Origin: JBELHR01 sp049606855
Lineage (GTDB): Bacteria > Bacteroidota > Bacteroidia > Flavobacteriales > Flavobacteriaceae
Reading direction: 5' to 3'
Length of the DNA stretch: 64,000 nt
Assembly: GCA_049606855.1 (NCBI GenBank)
Contig: JBMYVY010000009.1
Location: 1-64,000, forward strand
The translations under genes were made by a program, and so were the position numbers. The notes under the pieces were generated by a model. That model was not told the origin of the DNA, searched no databases, and saw only the letters and a list, made by a program, of their open reading frames with translations. Positions 48,745 through 56,861 of this stretch are shown in pieces (position 1 is the first letter of the stretch; each line of letters begins with the position of its first letter).

Positions 48745-50960
48745 TTTTTTTTGGCTTCAACCAGCTCTATTTGAGATTGCTTTGCTTTTGTTGTAAAAAG
48801 CCCATAATTAATGATAATATTATTTTTCTCTATTTTGTCAATGCTACCGACGGATTTAGAGTCAATTAATCGCACTCTATCACCAACTTTAAAGACGTAA
48901 TTCGCTTTTTCTTTGGCTTGAATTTGGGCTTCTCTTTTCTTTTCTTTTCGAACTTTGACCACTTTTTCGAGAACTTCTTTCTCCGTTTTTGCGAGTTGTT
49001 CCTTTTTTATTTGCTGAGTTTTTTTCTGAAGCTCTTTCTCTTGCTTTTTCGCTTTTTTGTTTTGGTCAATTTTAGGTGGATTCTTTTTGGTATGTTTAGT
49101 TTTTTCTTGCAGTACCCACTTGTTAAATTCAGTAACCAACTCCTTTTTGTTGTTGGTTTGAAAGTATTTATTCAGTAAATCGTTTGTTTTTCTTCCCAGG
49201 ACTAACATTTTTTGATTTTCATCGTACAATGCCTGAAAACTCTCGAGTTTATCTTGGATTTTTTGTTCTTTTTCAGTCAATACTTCTTGAGTACTGACCG
49301 CTTGTTTTTTCTCAACAACTAATTCATCTGATGCTTTTTGAAGTTTTCTTCTTTGATCCTGAAGTTTAGAAATGGTTTTGTCAAGTCTAACCTTTTCCAT
49401 TTCCACCCTTTTTTTAGCTCGATTAATTAAACTAAAAGGAATTCCGTTCTTTTGAGCGACTTCAAAAGTAAAAGAGCTTCCCGCTTGACCAATTTCTAAT
49501 TTATATAGTGGCTTAAGGCTTTTTTGGTCAAAAAGCATACAGGCATTTTGAACGTGCTCTAATTCATCAGCGAGGACCTTTAGGTTAGAATAATGTGTTG
49601 TGATCACACCATAGGCTCCTTTCTCGTAGAACTCCTCCAAAAATATTTCCGCCAATGCCCCTCCAAGCTCTGGATCAGAACCTGTTCCAAATTCATCAAT
49701 CAAAAACAGGGTGTTATCGTTACACTTCTTAAGAAAATGCCTCATGTTTTTTAAACGATAACTGTATGTGCTTAATTGATTCTCGATGGATTGATTATCT
49801 CCAATATCAGTAAGTATGTGGTCGAAAAAATGGATACTAGAACCCTCTTTTACAGGAATGAGGATACCACTTTGAACCATAACCTGAAGAAGGCCTATCG
49901 TTTTTAGTGTGATACTTTTACCCCCTGCATTTGGCCCGGAAATCACTATAATTTGTTCCTTTTTATTTAGGGTGATGTTTTGAGCTACGGTCTCTATACC
50001 TTCCTTTTTGTTTTTTTCTAATAACAGTGGGTGATACGCTTCTCGATAATTAATGGTTTTATTGCTTGAAAACTCTGGCAATTCAGCGTTTATTTTTTTT
50101 GCATATCGAGCCCTTGCTTTTAGGGTGTCCGCATAGGTTAGGAATAATTGATAAGATTTCAATAGAGGGACATACGGACGTAAATCATTGTTTAATTCTT
50201 TTAGTATTTTTATAATCTCTTGCTTCTCGGAAAACTTGAGATCTTGAAGCTCATGTTCAAGTTTTAATGTGGATTCTGGACTTATAAAAACGATGGATCC
50301 AGTTTTACTAGAACCTATTACCGTTCCTTTGACTTTTTTTCTGTGCATAGATTGAACCGCAAGTACTCTTCTGTTTTCAAGTACTGATTCTCTAATCTCA
50401 TCTAAAACCCCATAGGAATTATATTTCCCCAAAGCTTTATTAAAACTGTCACCAATTTGACCTCTTACATGGGTCATTAATTTTCTTATATTTTTTAAAC
50501 TCGAAGAGGCTTTGTTATCAACTTCACCATAGCTGTTGATGATTTTACTAATACTTAGGTGAGCTTTGTTGTTTTGCTCTAATTTAGACGCTTGCCGATA
50601 CACATTTGGAAACTGCTCTTTAAATTTCTCAAAGAATTTTAGTAATTCAAAACAGTTTTCAGACAAACTTCTTATTCTTTCATAACCTTCAAGAGTCAAA
50701 AAGCTATCTTCGATTTGAATCATATCAAGATCTTTAGTGACCTCTTCAAAATGAAGGGAGGGAAGATGATTTTCTGTGGTAAAGGATTGCAAAATCTCAT
50801 TGACCTTAAGCATTTCATCCATTGCCTTTTCTTTATTATTGAATGGTTGAAGTTTGTGTAAGGCCTTTTTACCCATAGAAGTGGTACATTCTAATTGAAT
50901 GCGCTCAATCACAGAAGGGAATTCTAAATCAATTAAGATTTTCTTTGAGATTTTACTCAT
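48741..50960 (-). CDS. MutS2 family protein lacking the Smr domain
   Basis: A 739-aa MutS-related ATPase. N-terminal helical core (to about 310), then the ATPase with ISGPNAGGKSITLKTIGL (Walker A, about residue 345), FLIDEFGTGSDPELGGALAEIFLEE (Walker B) and VITTHYSNLKVLA. A long coiled coil rich in Lys/Glu/Gln follows (about 515-670), then a KOW-like domain (VFKVGDRVRLIDSKSVGSI). The Smr nuclease domain of B. subtilis MutS2 is absent. MutS2 acts in recombination control or in splitting collided ribosomes rather than in mismatch repair. The ATG at 50960 (MSKISKK) is preferred to 50981. Confidence 0.9.
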   Translation of the reverse strand: MSKISKKILIDLEFPSVIERIQLECTTSMGKKALHKLQPFNNKEKAMDEMLKVNEILQSFTTENHLPSLHFEEVTKDLDMIQIEDSFLTLEGYERIRSLSENCFELLKFFEKFKEQFPNVYRQASKLEQNNKAHLSISKIINSYGEVDNKASSSLKNIRKLMTHVRGQIGDSFNKALGKYNSYGVLDEIRESVLENRRVLAVQSMHRKKVKGTVIGSSKTGSIVFISPESTLKLEHELQDLKFSEKQEIIKILKELNNDLRPYVPLLKSYQLFLTYADTLKARARYAKKINAELPEFSSNKTINYREAYHPLLLEKNKKEGIETVAQNITLNKKEQIIVISGPNAGGKSITLKTIGLLQVMVQSGILIPVKEGSSIHFFDHILTDIGDNQSIENQLSTYSYRLKNMRHFLKKCNDNTLFLIDEFGTGSDPELGGALAEIFLEEFYEKGAYGVITTHYSNLKVLADELEHVQNACMLFDQKSLKPLYKLEIGQAGSSFTFEVAQKNGIPFSLINRAKKRVEMEKVRLDKTISKLQDQRRKLQKASDELVVEKKQAVSTQEVLTEKEQKIQDKLESFQALYDENQKMLVLGRKTNDLLNKYFQTNNKKELVTEFNKWVLQEKTKHTKKNPPKIDQNKKAKKQEKELQKKTQQIKKEQLAKTEKEVLEKVVKVRKEKKREAQIQAKEKANYVFKVGDRVRLIDSKSVGSIDKIEKNNIIINYGLFTTKAKQSQIELVEAKKN

Positions 50961-50973
50961 AAACGTATCTTTG
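50944..50973 (+). promoter_or_regulatory. Promoter of ung (TTTG-N18-TATCTTTG)
   Basis: TTTG (50944-50947) and TATCTTTG (50966-50973) are 18 bp apart, matching the Bacteroidota consensus. The start point would be near 50980, with the ung ATG at 51001. It overlaps the start of the divergent mutS2 gene. Confidence 0.7.
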
Positions 50974-50983
50974 TTTAGCACTT

Positions 50984-50991
50984 CAAAAATA
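50984..50991 (-). promoter_or_regulatory. -7 element (TATTTTTG) for mutS2
   Basis: On the minus strand TATTTTTG matches TAnnTTTG, 23 nt before the mutS2 ATG at 50960. It lies inside the 5' leader of ung, so the two divergent promoters overlap and may interfere. Confidence 0.5.
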
Positions 50992-51000
50992 CATTATTTT

Positions 51001-51666
51001 ATGGATATGACTGGTCTTAAAAATTGGCTTCCTTACCTTGAAACAGAGGTAAAACAGGACTATTTTAAAAGGCTAGAAAAACGCGTTGATCAGGCTAGGG
51101 CAGTGGCTGTTATTTTTCCCCCAGAAGACCAGGTTTTTAGGGCTTTTGAATTATGTGACTTTCAGGATATTAAGGTTGTTATCTTAGGTCAAGATCCCTA
51201 CCATGGGCTCAATCAAGCAAATGGATTAGCTTTTTCGGTAAATCACGGAGTTCCCTTACCTCCCTCGTTAAAAAACATTTATAAGCAACTCAAAAGGGAA
51301 GGTATTGATAGTTGTCTAATTGACGGAGAGCTCAGTTTGTGGGCTAATCAAGGAGTATTTTTGCTCAATACAGTATTAACCGTTGAAGCCCATCAAGCAA
51401 ATTCACATAAATCATTTGGTTGGCAACAATTTACCGATTATGTCATTCAAAGTATTAGCAAGCACCATAGTCGTGTTATTTTTATGCTTTGGGGCGGCCA
51501 GGCCCATAAAAAAGAAACCCTAATTGATTCTTCTAAACACTTAATCATAAAAACAGGTCATCCATCTCCATTAAGTGCTAATAGAGGATATTGGTTTGAC
51601 ATTAACCAGTTTACACAAGTTAATTGTGATCTTAAAAAGCGAGATAAATTACCAATAGAGTGGTAG
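51001..51666 (+). CDS. ung: Uracil-DNA glycosylase, family 1
   Basis: A 221-aa base-excision repair enzyme that removes uracil from DNA. The water-activating motif GQDPYHG has Asp65; LAFSVNHGVPLPPSLKNIYKQL, LLNTVLTVEAHQANSH and the DNA-intercalating HPSPLSANRG loop are all present. Length is normal. The ATG at 51001 follows a clear promoter; longer readings upstream would overlap it. Confidence 0.96.
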   Translation: MDMTGLKNWLPYLETEVKQDYFKRLEKRVDQARAVAVIFPPEDQVFRAFELCDFQDIKVVILGQDPYHGLNQANGLAFSVNHGVPLPPSLKNIYKQLKREGIDSCLIDGELSLWANQGVFLLNTVLTVEAHQANSHKSFGWQQFTDYVIQSISKHHSRVIFMLWGGQAHKKETLIDSSKHLIIKTGHPSPLSANRGYWFDINQFTQVNCDLKKRDKLPIEW

Positions 51667-51671
51667 CGAAA

Positions 51672-51815
51672 TTACTCTGCTACGATTTCAATTGGCTCAT
51701 GTGGTTCATAGGAGTGGTCAATATCAGTTTGAGCCAGTCCGCAATGATCATTGATTGATGCACAAGACCCAAGGGCAAAAACAGTAAGTGTAATTAAAAA
51801 GATGAACTTTTTCAT
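51672..51815 (-). CDS. Small putative lipoprotein
   Basis: A 47-aa protein: signal peptide MKKFIFLITLTVFALGSC with lipobox ALGSC, then a 29-residue tail rich in Asp, His and Glu (NDHCGLAQTDIDHSYEPHEP) which could bind metal. No family is known to me. I took the ATG at 51815; a longer frame would hide the signal peptide. Its last base lies 5 bp from the ung stop. Confidence 0.65.
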   Translation of the reverse strand: MKKFIFLITLTVFALGSCASINDHCGLAQTDIDHSYEPHEPIEIVAE

Positions 51816-51891
51816 AATGGTTTTTTTAGTTATAATACTCGGCGGGGTAACTACCACAAAGAAACAAAAAATGTTAAGAAAACCAAAAAAA

Positions 51892-52767
51892 TTATTTAAC
51901 TAGTTGGTCTAGAGTATACTGTATTAGTTCCTTCACAGTTTTTTGATAATCTTCACTAAAAGTTCCATTTGCGCGATTCGCTATAATGGCATTAATAGAG
52001 CAAGCTTGATGCCCTAAAAGAGCAGAAAGTCCATAGATTGCCGAGGTTTCCATTTCCAAATTTGTCACTCTAAAGTTTTTATAAGAAAAAGAATCCATCA
52101 AGTGATTCAAATCTGGATTCGCCAAAGGCAACCTCAGTACTCTACCTTGTGGACCATAAAAGCCATTTGCTGTTCCTGTAATTCCAGAAACCGTTTTACC
52201 ATTTTGATGAAGTTTGTCAATCAAGTATTCACTACCCTTAACAACATATGGACGACCGCGTTTCATGTTCCAGTTGGTGTGTTTGATAAATGCATCTTCA
52301 ATATCTTTATCAAAATAAGATTCGCAATCATAGGCATGAATCATTCCTGCCAGCCCCAAACCGTGAGAGGATACTAAAAAAGAATCAACTGGAATATCCT
52401 TTTGAAGGGATCCTGAAGTTCCTATTCTGACAATGTTCAAAGACTTTAAAGTGGGTTTAATGGTTCTTGTTTCGAAATCAATATTAACAAGGGCATCTAA
52501 TTCATTCAGTGCGATATCGATATTATCAGGTCCTATTCCCGTGGACATTACCGTAATTTTTTTACCCTTATAATGGCCTACAATGGTACGAAATTCCCGC
52601 TTTTGTATATCAGCTTCAATCGTATCAAAATTTTCAGCTACTTGCGGAACTCTATACTGATCACCAACAAAAATCACATGATCTGCAATATGTTCAGGTT
52701 TTAAATTCAAATGATAGATACTCCCATCTTCATTTAATATCAATTCTGACTCAGGTATTCTTCTCAT
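51892..52767 (-). CDS. Nucleoside phosphorylase (uridine phosphorylase-like)
   Basis: A 291-aa phosphorylase of the PNP/UDP family. Motifs: VIFVGDQYRVPQVAENF (phosphate/ribose site), MSTGIGPDNIDIALNEL, VRIGTSGSLQ and the ribose-binding glutamate in RVTNLEMETSAIYGLSALL. It cleaves a nucleoside with phosphate in salvage; uridine is the likeliest substrate but purine nucleosides are not excluded. It lies 16 bp after the SUI1 gene in the same operon; a TAAATTTA element 4 nt before the ATG may allow separate transcription. Confidence 0.88.
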   Translation of the reverse strand: MRRIPESELILNEDGSIYHLNLKPEHIADHVIFVGDQYRVPQVAENFDTIEADIQKREFRTIVGHYKGKKITVMSTGIGPDNIDIALNELDALVNIDFETRTIKPTLKSLNIVRIGTSGSLQKDIPVDSFLVSSHGLGLAGMIHAYDCESYFDKDIEDAFIKHTNWNMKRGRPYVVKGSEYLIDKLHQNGKTVSGITGTANGFYGPQGRVLRLPLANPDLNHLMDSFSYKNFRVTNLEMETSAIYGLSALLGHQACSINAIIANRANGTFSEDYQKTVKELIQYTLDQLVK

Positions 52768-52783
52768 ACTTTAAATTTAAGGT

Positions 52784-53137
52784 TTATCCACCAACTCGCT
52801 TCACGCGATATCCTTCTTTTTTTAGAATTTCAATGATTTTGTCTCTTACTTTACCTTGAATTATGATGTCTTCATCCTTGACGCTTCCCCCAACACCACA
52901 CTGATTTTTTAACAATTTACAAAGTGCCTTTCGCTCTTCATTACTTCCTTCAAAGCCTTTTATCAAGGTAACCGTTTTACCTCCTCTTCCTTTATTTGAG
53001 AAGTGTGCCTCTAAGAGCTGTTCGTTTGGTTTAAGAGACTCATTTTCCTGATTCTCTTCTGGTTTGAAATCATCATTAGTTGAAAACACAAAACCTCCGA
53101 GTTCAGAGAATCCTCCTAACTTCTTTTTTTTGCCCAT
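52784..53137 (-). CDS. SUI1/eIF1-like translation initiation factor (YciH)
   Basis: A 117-aa protein. After a variable, charged N-terminus, the SUI1 fold is seen in GRGGKTVTLIKGFEG, LCKLLKNQCGVGGSVKDEDIIIQG and IIEILKKEGYRVKRVGG. In E. coli YciH can act on translation initiation fidelity like eIF1; the role in Bacteroidota is not established. Start overlaps the stop of the small membrane protein (TAATG). Confidence 0.9.
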   Translation of the reverse strand: MGKKKKLGGFSELGGFVFSTNDDFKPEENQENESLKPNEQLLEAHFSNKGRGGKTVTLIKGFEGSNEERKALCKLLKNQCGVGGSVKDEDIIIQGKVRDKIIEILKKEGYRVKRVGG

Positions 53138-53307
53138 TACTTTCTTTTTATATTATTCCAAGCGTATTTCATGAAAGCAAATGACTCCAAAATTAGTCCA
53201 AGTCCTAAGAACCCAGTAGCCAGATTATTCTCAAAATACCTTAAGATTAATCCAATGACTACCAATAAAACCCCAGCAAAAAGGGTAATTAACGCAGTTT
53301 TACTCAT
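53137..53307 (-). CDS. Small membrane protein, 56 aa
   Basis: The frame from ATG 53307 encodes a 56-aa protein with two hydrophobic segments: TALITLFAGVLLVVIGLIL (about residues 4-22) and LATGFLGLGLILESFAFMK (about 29-47), and a basic end WNNIKRK. It is a likely real gene because it ends exactly at the SUI1 start (TAATG), begins inside the stop of the dioxygenase gene (8-bp overlap), and fills an otherwise empty gap in the operon. No family is recognised. A role in the membrane is all that can be said. Confidence 0.75.
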   Translation of the reverse strand: MSKTALITLFAGVLLVVIGLILRYFENNLATGFLGLGLILESFAFMKYAWNNIKRK

Positions 53308-54256
53308 CTTTTTTAATTAAGCCTAATTCAATAAGTCGTTCAGTCAAAAATTCTCCGGCGGTGATATCTTCATACAGTTTTGGATGATTTTCGTCTATAC
53401 ACCCCTCAAGACAATTTAGAGGCATTTCACTGATTGGATGCATGAAAAATGGAATAGAATATCTCGAAGTACCCCATAACTCTTTTGGGGGGTTCACTAC
53501 GCGATGTATAGTAGACTTCAATTTATTATTGGTGTGCCTTGAAAGCATATCACCAACATTAATCATCAGTTCGTCGGGTTCTGCAATTGCATCAATCCAT
53601 TCTCCTTCGTGATTCTGTACTTGGAGTCCTTTTCCTTGCGCTCCCATCAGGAGTGTAATTAAATTGATGTCTCCATGGGCAGCTGCTCTAACTGCGCCTT
53701 TTGGTTCATTTTGAATGGGAGGGTAGTGAATTGGTCGAAGTATACTATTCCCGTTTTTGATATAATCATCAAAATAGAACTCATCTAAACCAACATATAA
53801 TGCCAATGCTCTTAAAACGTATTTTGCAGTTCGCTCAAGTTGTTTATAAGTTTCTTTTCCTACTTCATTAAACTTTGGTAATTCTTCTACTATTACGTTT
53901 TCAGGATATTCCTTTTCGAGTTTAGGGTTGTCCTCAACATATTGACCAAAGTGCCAAAATTCCTTTAGATCTCCTTCTTTTTTACCTTTTGCGCTCTCTT
54001 TTCCGAAAGAAGTGTAACCTCTTTGCCCGCCGATGCCAGGTATTTCATATTTCTTCTTTATTGAATCGTCTAAAGCAAAAAAGTTGGCAATTTCTTCATA
54101 CAAAGAATCTGTCAGTTTTTCATTTAAAAAATGTCCTTTTAGGGCCACAAACCCTATTTCTTCATAAGCTTTCCCAATGGCTTGAACAAAAGCTTCTTTT
54201 CGTTTTGGATCTCCCGAAAGGAAATCTTCTAAATTAACACTTGGAATTGCATTCAT
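53300..54256 (-). CDS. Isopenicillin N synthase-like 2OG-Fe(II) oxygenase
   Basis: A 318-aa non-haem iron oxygenase. The DIOX_N-like region (residues 1-120: IPSVNLEDFLSGD, YEEIGFVALKGH, GIGGQRGYTSFGKESAKG) and the double-stranded beta-helix with the iron triad His-Gly-Asp (AAAHGDINLITLL) and distal His in STIHRVVNPP; RYSIPFF holds the 2-oxoglutarate arginine. The family uses 2OG or acts like ACC oxidase; many Bacteroidota members have this protein but the substrate is unknown. It lies in the rlmD-DUF6452-DUF6048 operon. Confidence 0.87.
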   Translation of the reverse strand: MNAIPSVNLEDFLSGDPKRKEAFVQAIGKAYEEIGFVALKGHFLNEKLTDSLYEEIANFFALDDSIKKKYEIPGIGGQRGYTSFGKESAKGKKEGDLKEFWHFGQYVEDNPKLEKEYPENVIVEELPKFNEVGKETYKQLERTAKYVLRALALYVGLDEFYFDDYIKNGNSILRPIHYPPIQNEPKGAVRAAAHGDINLITLLMGAQGKGLQVQNHEGEWIDAIAEPDELMINVGDMLSRHTNNKLKSTIHRVVNPPKELWGTSRYSIPFFMHPISEMPLNCLEGCIDENHPKLYEDITAGEFLTERLIELGLIKKDE

Positions 54257-54258
54257 AA

Positions 54259-54957
54259 TTATTTTTTTTGAAATGGTATTAAATAAGATATGGTATAGCT
54301 GAAATATGTTCCAATATTGTTTACAGCAGTCCTTCCTATTCCAGGAACATATAGGTTTTCAAATCCCTCAGGTTCGGTCTCACTTACAATTTTACTGAAG
54401 CTCACCTGCATTCCTAAAAAAACATTTTTAAAGGTTTCTACTTTGAGCCCAGCCACAAATTCGAGCCAATAGGCATTTAAAGGGTCACTTTTGCCTTGGT
54501 CAGGATAGTATGTATATGCAGGGAAATAATTTCCAGGATTGTAGTCCGTAATTCGGTTGACTTGTTGAGTGAAATTTGAATAGGCGAAACGACCCCCAAC
54601 GTAAATTTCATTATTCATATCCAACCAATTTTTATAAGCGTTATAGTTAGCGCCAATTTTAACGAACCCTCCATTGGTTTGATAGTCGAAGAAGTCTTCC
54701 GTTTGGTAATGATTTTCGATTCCAAATTCAGCAGCGAGGTAGATGCTCTTTTTGATTCTGTAGTCCACTACTGCTTCATAACTACTGTTATCCCCATCAA
54801 TCCAACCCTGAACACTTGGAATAAGGTTTATTCCGACGCGAAGTCCCCAATTGGTAATTCTCGTGGAATCAACTGCAATACTATCTTTTTGAGCATGCAA
54901 GGTAGTACTCAATAGAAATAGACTAATGAAAAATATGAAGTGTCGTCTGAGTTTCAT
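54259..54957 (-). CDS. DUF6048 family outer membrane beta-barrel protein
   Basis: A 232-aa protein with a signal peptide (MKLRRHFIFFISLFLLSTTL, cut after HAQ) and beta-strands of a small barrel (GLRVGINLIPSVQGWIDGDN, NNEIYVGGRFAYSNF, YWLEFVAGLKVETFKNVFLGM). It matches the DUF6048 family seen after DUF6452 and rlmD in flavobacteria. The function is unknown. An upstream ATG at 54969 gives four more residues; both overlap the DUF6452 gene. Confidence 0.75.
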   Translation of the reverse strand: MKLRRHFIFFISLFLLSTTLHAQKDSIAVDSTRITNWGLRVGINLIPSVQGWIDGDNSSYEAVVDYRIKKSIYLAAEFGIENHYQTEDFFDYQTNGGFVKIGANYNAYKNWLDMNNEIYVGGRFAYSNFTQQVNRITDYNPGNYFPAYTYYPDQGKSDPLNAYWLEFVAGLKVETFKNVFLGMQVSFSKIVSETEPEGFENLYVPGIGRTAVNNIGTYFSYTISYLIPFQKK

Positions 54958-55372
54958 CTGTAATTTCATTATTAATTATTTCTATTCCTTGTATCCAGCT
55001 ATTACTTCTAGCCAAAGCCTCAAAAGCGTAAAAGGTGGTTTTGAATCCACATGCTCTCGAAACATAGACATCTTCTTTGGCATAAGAAAAATCCAAAATA
55101 TCGTCAAAGTCAGCTTGATCAAAGTGATAAGAGGTCAAATTTTTAGCTAAGTCCATGTCCAGACTTATGGAATCTGTTGTTACTCCCTCATAAACTGGAC
55201 CGTATTCTTCTGTAAAAATAGTGAGGTCCTCAACGGTTTTCCTTACGTCAGGTACCTCAGCATCGTAAAAAGTCATAATTACTTTAGGAGTTCCTTCTTG
55301 AAGACAGATATCATCATTCTCACAAGATAAAAAGATTAAAGCAAAAAAGAATACAATTGAAAATTTTCGCAC
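54923..55372 (-). CDS. DUF6452 family lipoprotein
   Basis: A 149-aa lipoprotein (lipobox IFLSC, Cys about residue 17) with an N-terminal NDDICLQEGTPKVIMTFYD, the start of the DUF6452 family. A conserved Cys is near the end (SRACGFKTTFYAFE). Function unknown. It lies 17 bp after rlmD and overlaps the DUF6048 gene by 35 bp or more, so the three are co-expressed. The pair may act together at the envelope; the tie to RlmD is only positional. Confidence 0.75.
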   Translation of the reverse strand: MRKFSIVFFFALIFLSCENDDICLQEGTPKVIMTFYDAEVPDVRKTVEDLTIFTEEYGPVYEGVTTDSISLDMDLAKNLTSYHFDQADFDDILDFSYAKEDVYVSRACGFKTTFYAFEALARSNSWIQGIEIINNEITDETQTTLHIFH

Positions 55373-55389
55373 GTGCTGGATGTTTAGGA

Positions 55390-56811
55390 TTACAATTTAG
55401 TAATTCTTTCAAGAAGGACGATATTTTCCACATGATGGGTTTGAGGAAACATATCAACTGCTTGAGTTTTAAGGATTTTATAATCTTCTTTCATTAGAGC
55501 TAAGTCTCTTGCTTGAGTTGCTGAATTGCAACTGACATAAACAATTCTTTTTGCTTGAATACTTAAGAGTTGATCAACCACTTTTTTATGCATCCCATCT
55601 CGTGGCGGATCGGTAATTACCACATCCGGTTGACCGTGCTTTGCTATGAATTCGGAGGTAAAAACCTCTTTCATGTCTCCGACATAAAATTCTACATTGT
55701 CAACTTTATTATTTGTTGCATTGTCTTTAGCATCTTGAATAGCTTCAGGTACGGATTCTACACCAATTACTTTTTTGGCAGCTTTTGCCACAAACTGAGC
55801 AATAGTTCCCGTTCCAGTATACAGGTCATAAACCAATTCATCTCCAGTAAGATCTGCAAATTCTCTAGTTAGCTTATAAAGCTCATAGGCTTGCTTCGAG
55901 TTTGTCTGATAAAAGGATTTTGCGTTGATTTTAAACTTAAGTCCTTCCATTTGCTCGAAAATATGGTCCTCTCCGTGATAGCAAACAACCTCTTGGTCAT
56001 AAATACTGTCATTGCCCTTTGAATTGATTATATATTGTAAAGAAGTTATTTGAGGAAATGTTGCTATTAAATGATCAAGTAGAAGTTCTCTTTTTTCTTG
56101 ATTGTTTTCAAAGAATTGAATCACCAGCATAATTTCTCCTGTGGAACTTATCCTGATCATCATAGTCCTTAATAAACCTTCTTGATTTCTTGGGTTATAA
56201 AAACTAAGTTCGTTTTTCTCAGCAAAGGCTTTGATATTATTTCTGATTTGATTTGATGGATCTTCTTGAAGATAACATTTTTCGATATCCAAAATTTTAT
56301 CCCACATACCTGAGATGTGAAATCCTAATGCATTTCTTGATCCTAAATCTTCATCTTGTGAAAGTATTTCCTCTGGAGTTAACCATCTGTTTGAAGAAAA
56401 AGAAAATTCCATCTTATTTCTGTAGAAATAGATTTCTTCACATCCAAGGATTGGACTTACCTCTGGAAGATCTAAATGGCCAATTCTAGTAAGATTATTT
56501 GATACTTCATTTTGTTTGTAATGTAGCTGCCATTGATAATCCATGTTTTGCCATTTACAACCACCGCAATATTCGAAATGTTGGCAAGGTGCCTCGACTC
56601 TTTTGTCAGAATATTTATGGAATTTTATGATTTTACCCTCATAATAGGCCTTTCTTTTTTTTCCAGTCTGTACATCTACAATATCTCCTGGAACCGCATT
56701 GTTTAAAAAGATTACACGTCCATCTGGTGCTTTTGCCACCGACTTACCACGCGCAGCAGCATCGAATACCTCAACCTGCTCAAAAATTTGCGGTTTTTTC
56801 TTTCTTCCCAT
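55390..56811 (-). CDS. rlmD: 23S rRNA (uracil1939-C5)-methyltransferase RlmD
   Basis: A 473-aa RNA methyltransferase. N-terminal TRAM domain (to about 65, ARGKSVAKAPDGRVIFL), then an iron-sulfur cluster region APCQHFEYCGGCKWQN (Cys-x5-Cys-x2-Cys), and a Rossmann domain with VYDLYTGTGTIAQFVA and the catalytic motif TDPPRDGMHKK...VYVSCNSATQARDL. It adds a methyl to U1939 of 23S rRNA; an RlmC/TrmA-type specificity cannot be fully excluded. The ATG at 56811 (MGRKKKP) lies 5 nt after a TATCTTTG element. First gene of a seven-gene operon. Confidence 0.9.
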   Translation of the reverse strand: MGRKKKPQIFEQVEVFDAAARGKSVAKAPDGRVIFLNNAVPGDIVDVQTGKKRKAYYEGKIIKFHKYSDKRVEAPCQHFEYCGGCKWQNMDYQWQLHYKQNEVSNNLTRIGHLDLPEVSPILGCEEIYFYRNKMEFSFSSNRWLTPEEILSQDEDLGSRNALGFHISGMWDKILDIEKCYLQEDPSNQIRNNIKAFAEKNELSFYNPRNQEGLLRTMMIRISSTGEIMLVIQFFENNQEKRELLLDHLIATFPQITSLQYIINSKGNDSIYDQEVVCYHGEDHIFEQMEGLKFKINAKSFYQTNSKQAYELYKLTREFADLTGDELVYDLYTGTGTIAQFVAKAAKKVIGVESVPEAIQDAKDNATNNKVDNVEFYVGDMKEVFTSEFIAKHGQPDVVITDPPRDGMHKKVVDQLLSIQAKRIVYVSCNSATQARDLALMKEDYKILKTQAVDMFPQTHHVENIVLLERITKL

Positions 56812-56816
56812 GAGCG

Positions 56817-56824
56817 CAAAGATA
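56817..56824 (-). promoter_or_regulatory. -7 element (TATCTTTG) 5 nt before rlmD
   Basis: On the minus strand TATCTTTG matches TAnnTTTG exactly and ends 5 nt before the ATG at 56811, so the rlmD transcript would be leaderless. Its upstream end lies within a 10-bp inverted repeat (56823-56849). Confidence 0.5.
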
Positions 56825-56849
56825 AGGCTTTTCATAAAAAAAAGCCTTA
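56823..56849. repeat. 10-bp inverted repeat upstream of rlmD
   Basis: TAAGGCTTTT and AAAAGCCTTA pair perfectly around a 7-nt loop between the cytochrome c stop (56862) and the rlmD start. There is no U tract after either arm, so it is not a standard terminator; it touches the -7 element and could be an operator or a weak terminator of the cytochrome gene. Confidence 0.5.
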
Positions 56850-56861
56850 CCTGCTCTAGGA

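Noticed and set aside
48918..49178. Plus-strand Phe/Leu-rich ORF opposite mutS2
   Set aside because: It is the antisense of a Lys/Glu/Gln coiled coil, which always reads as hydrophobic on the other strand.
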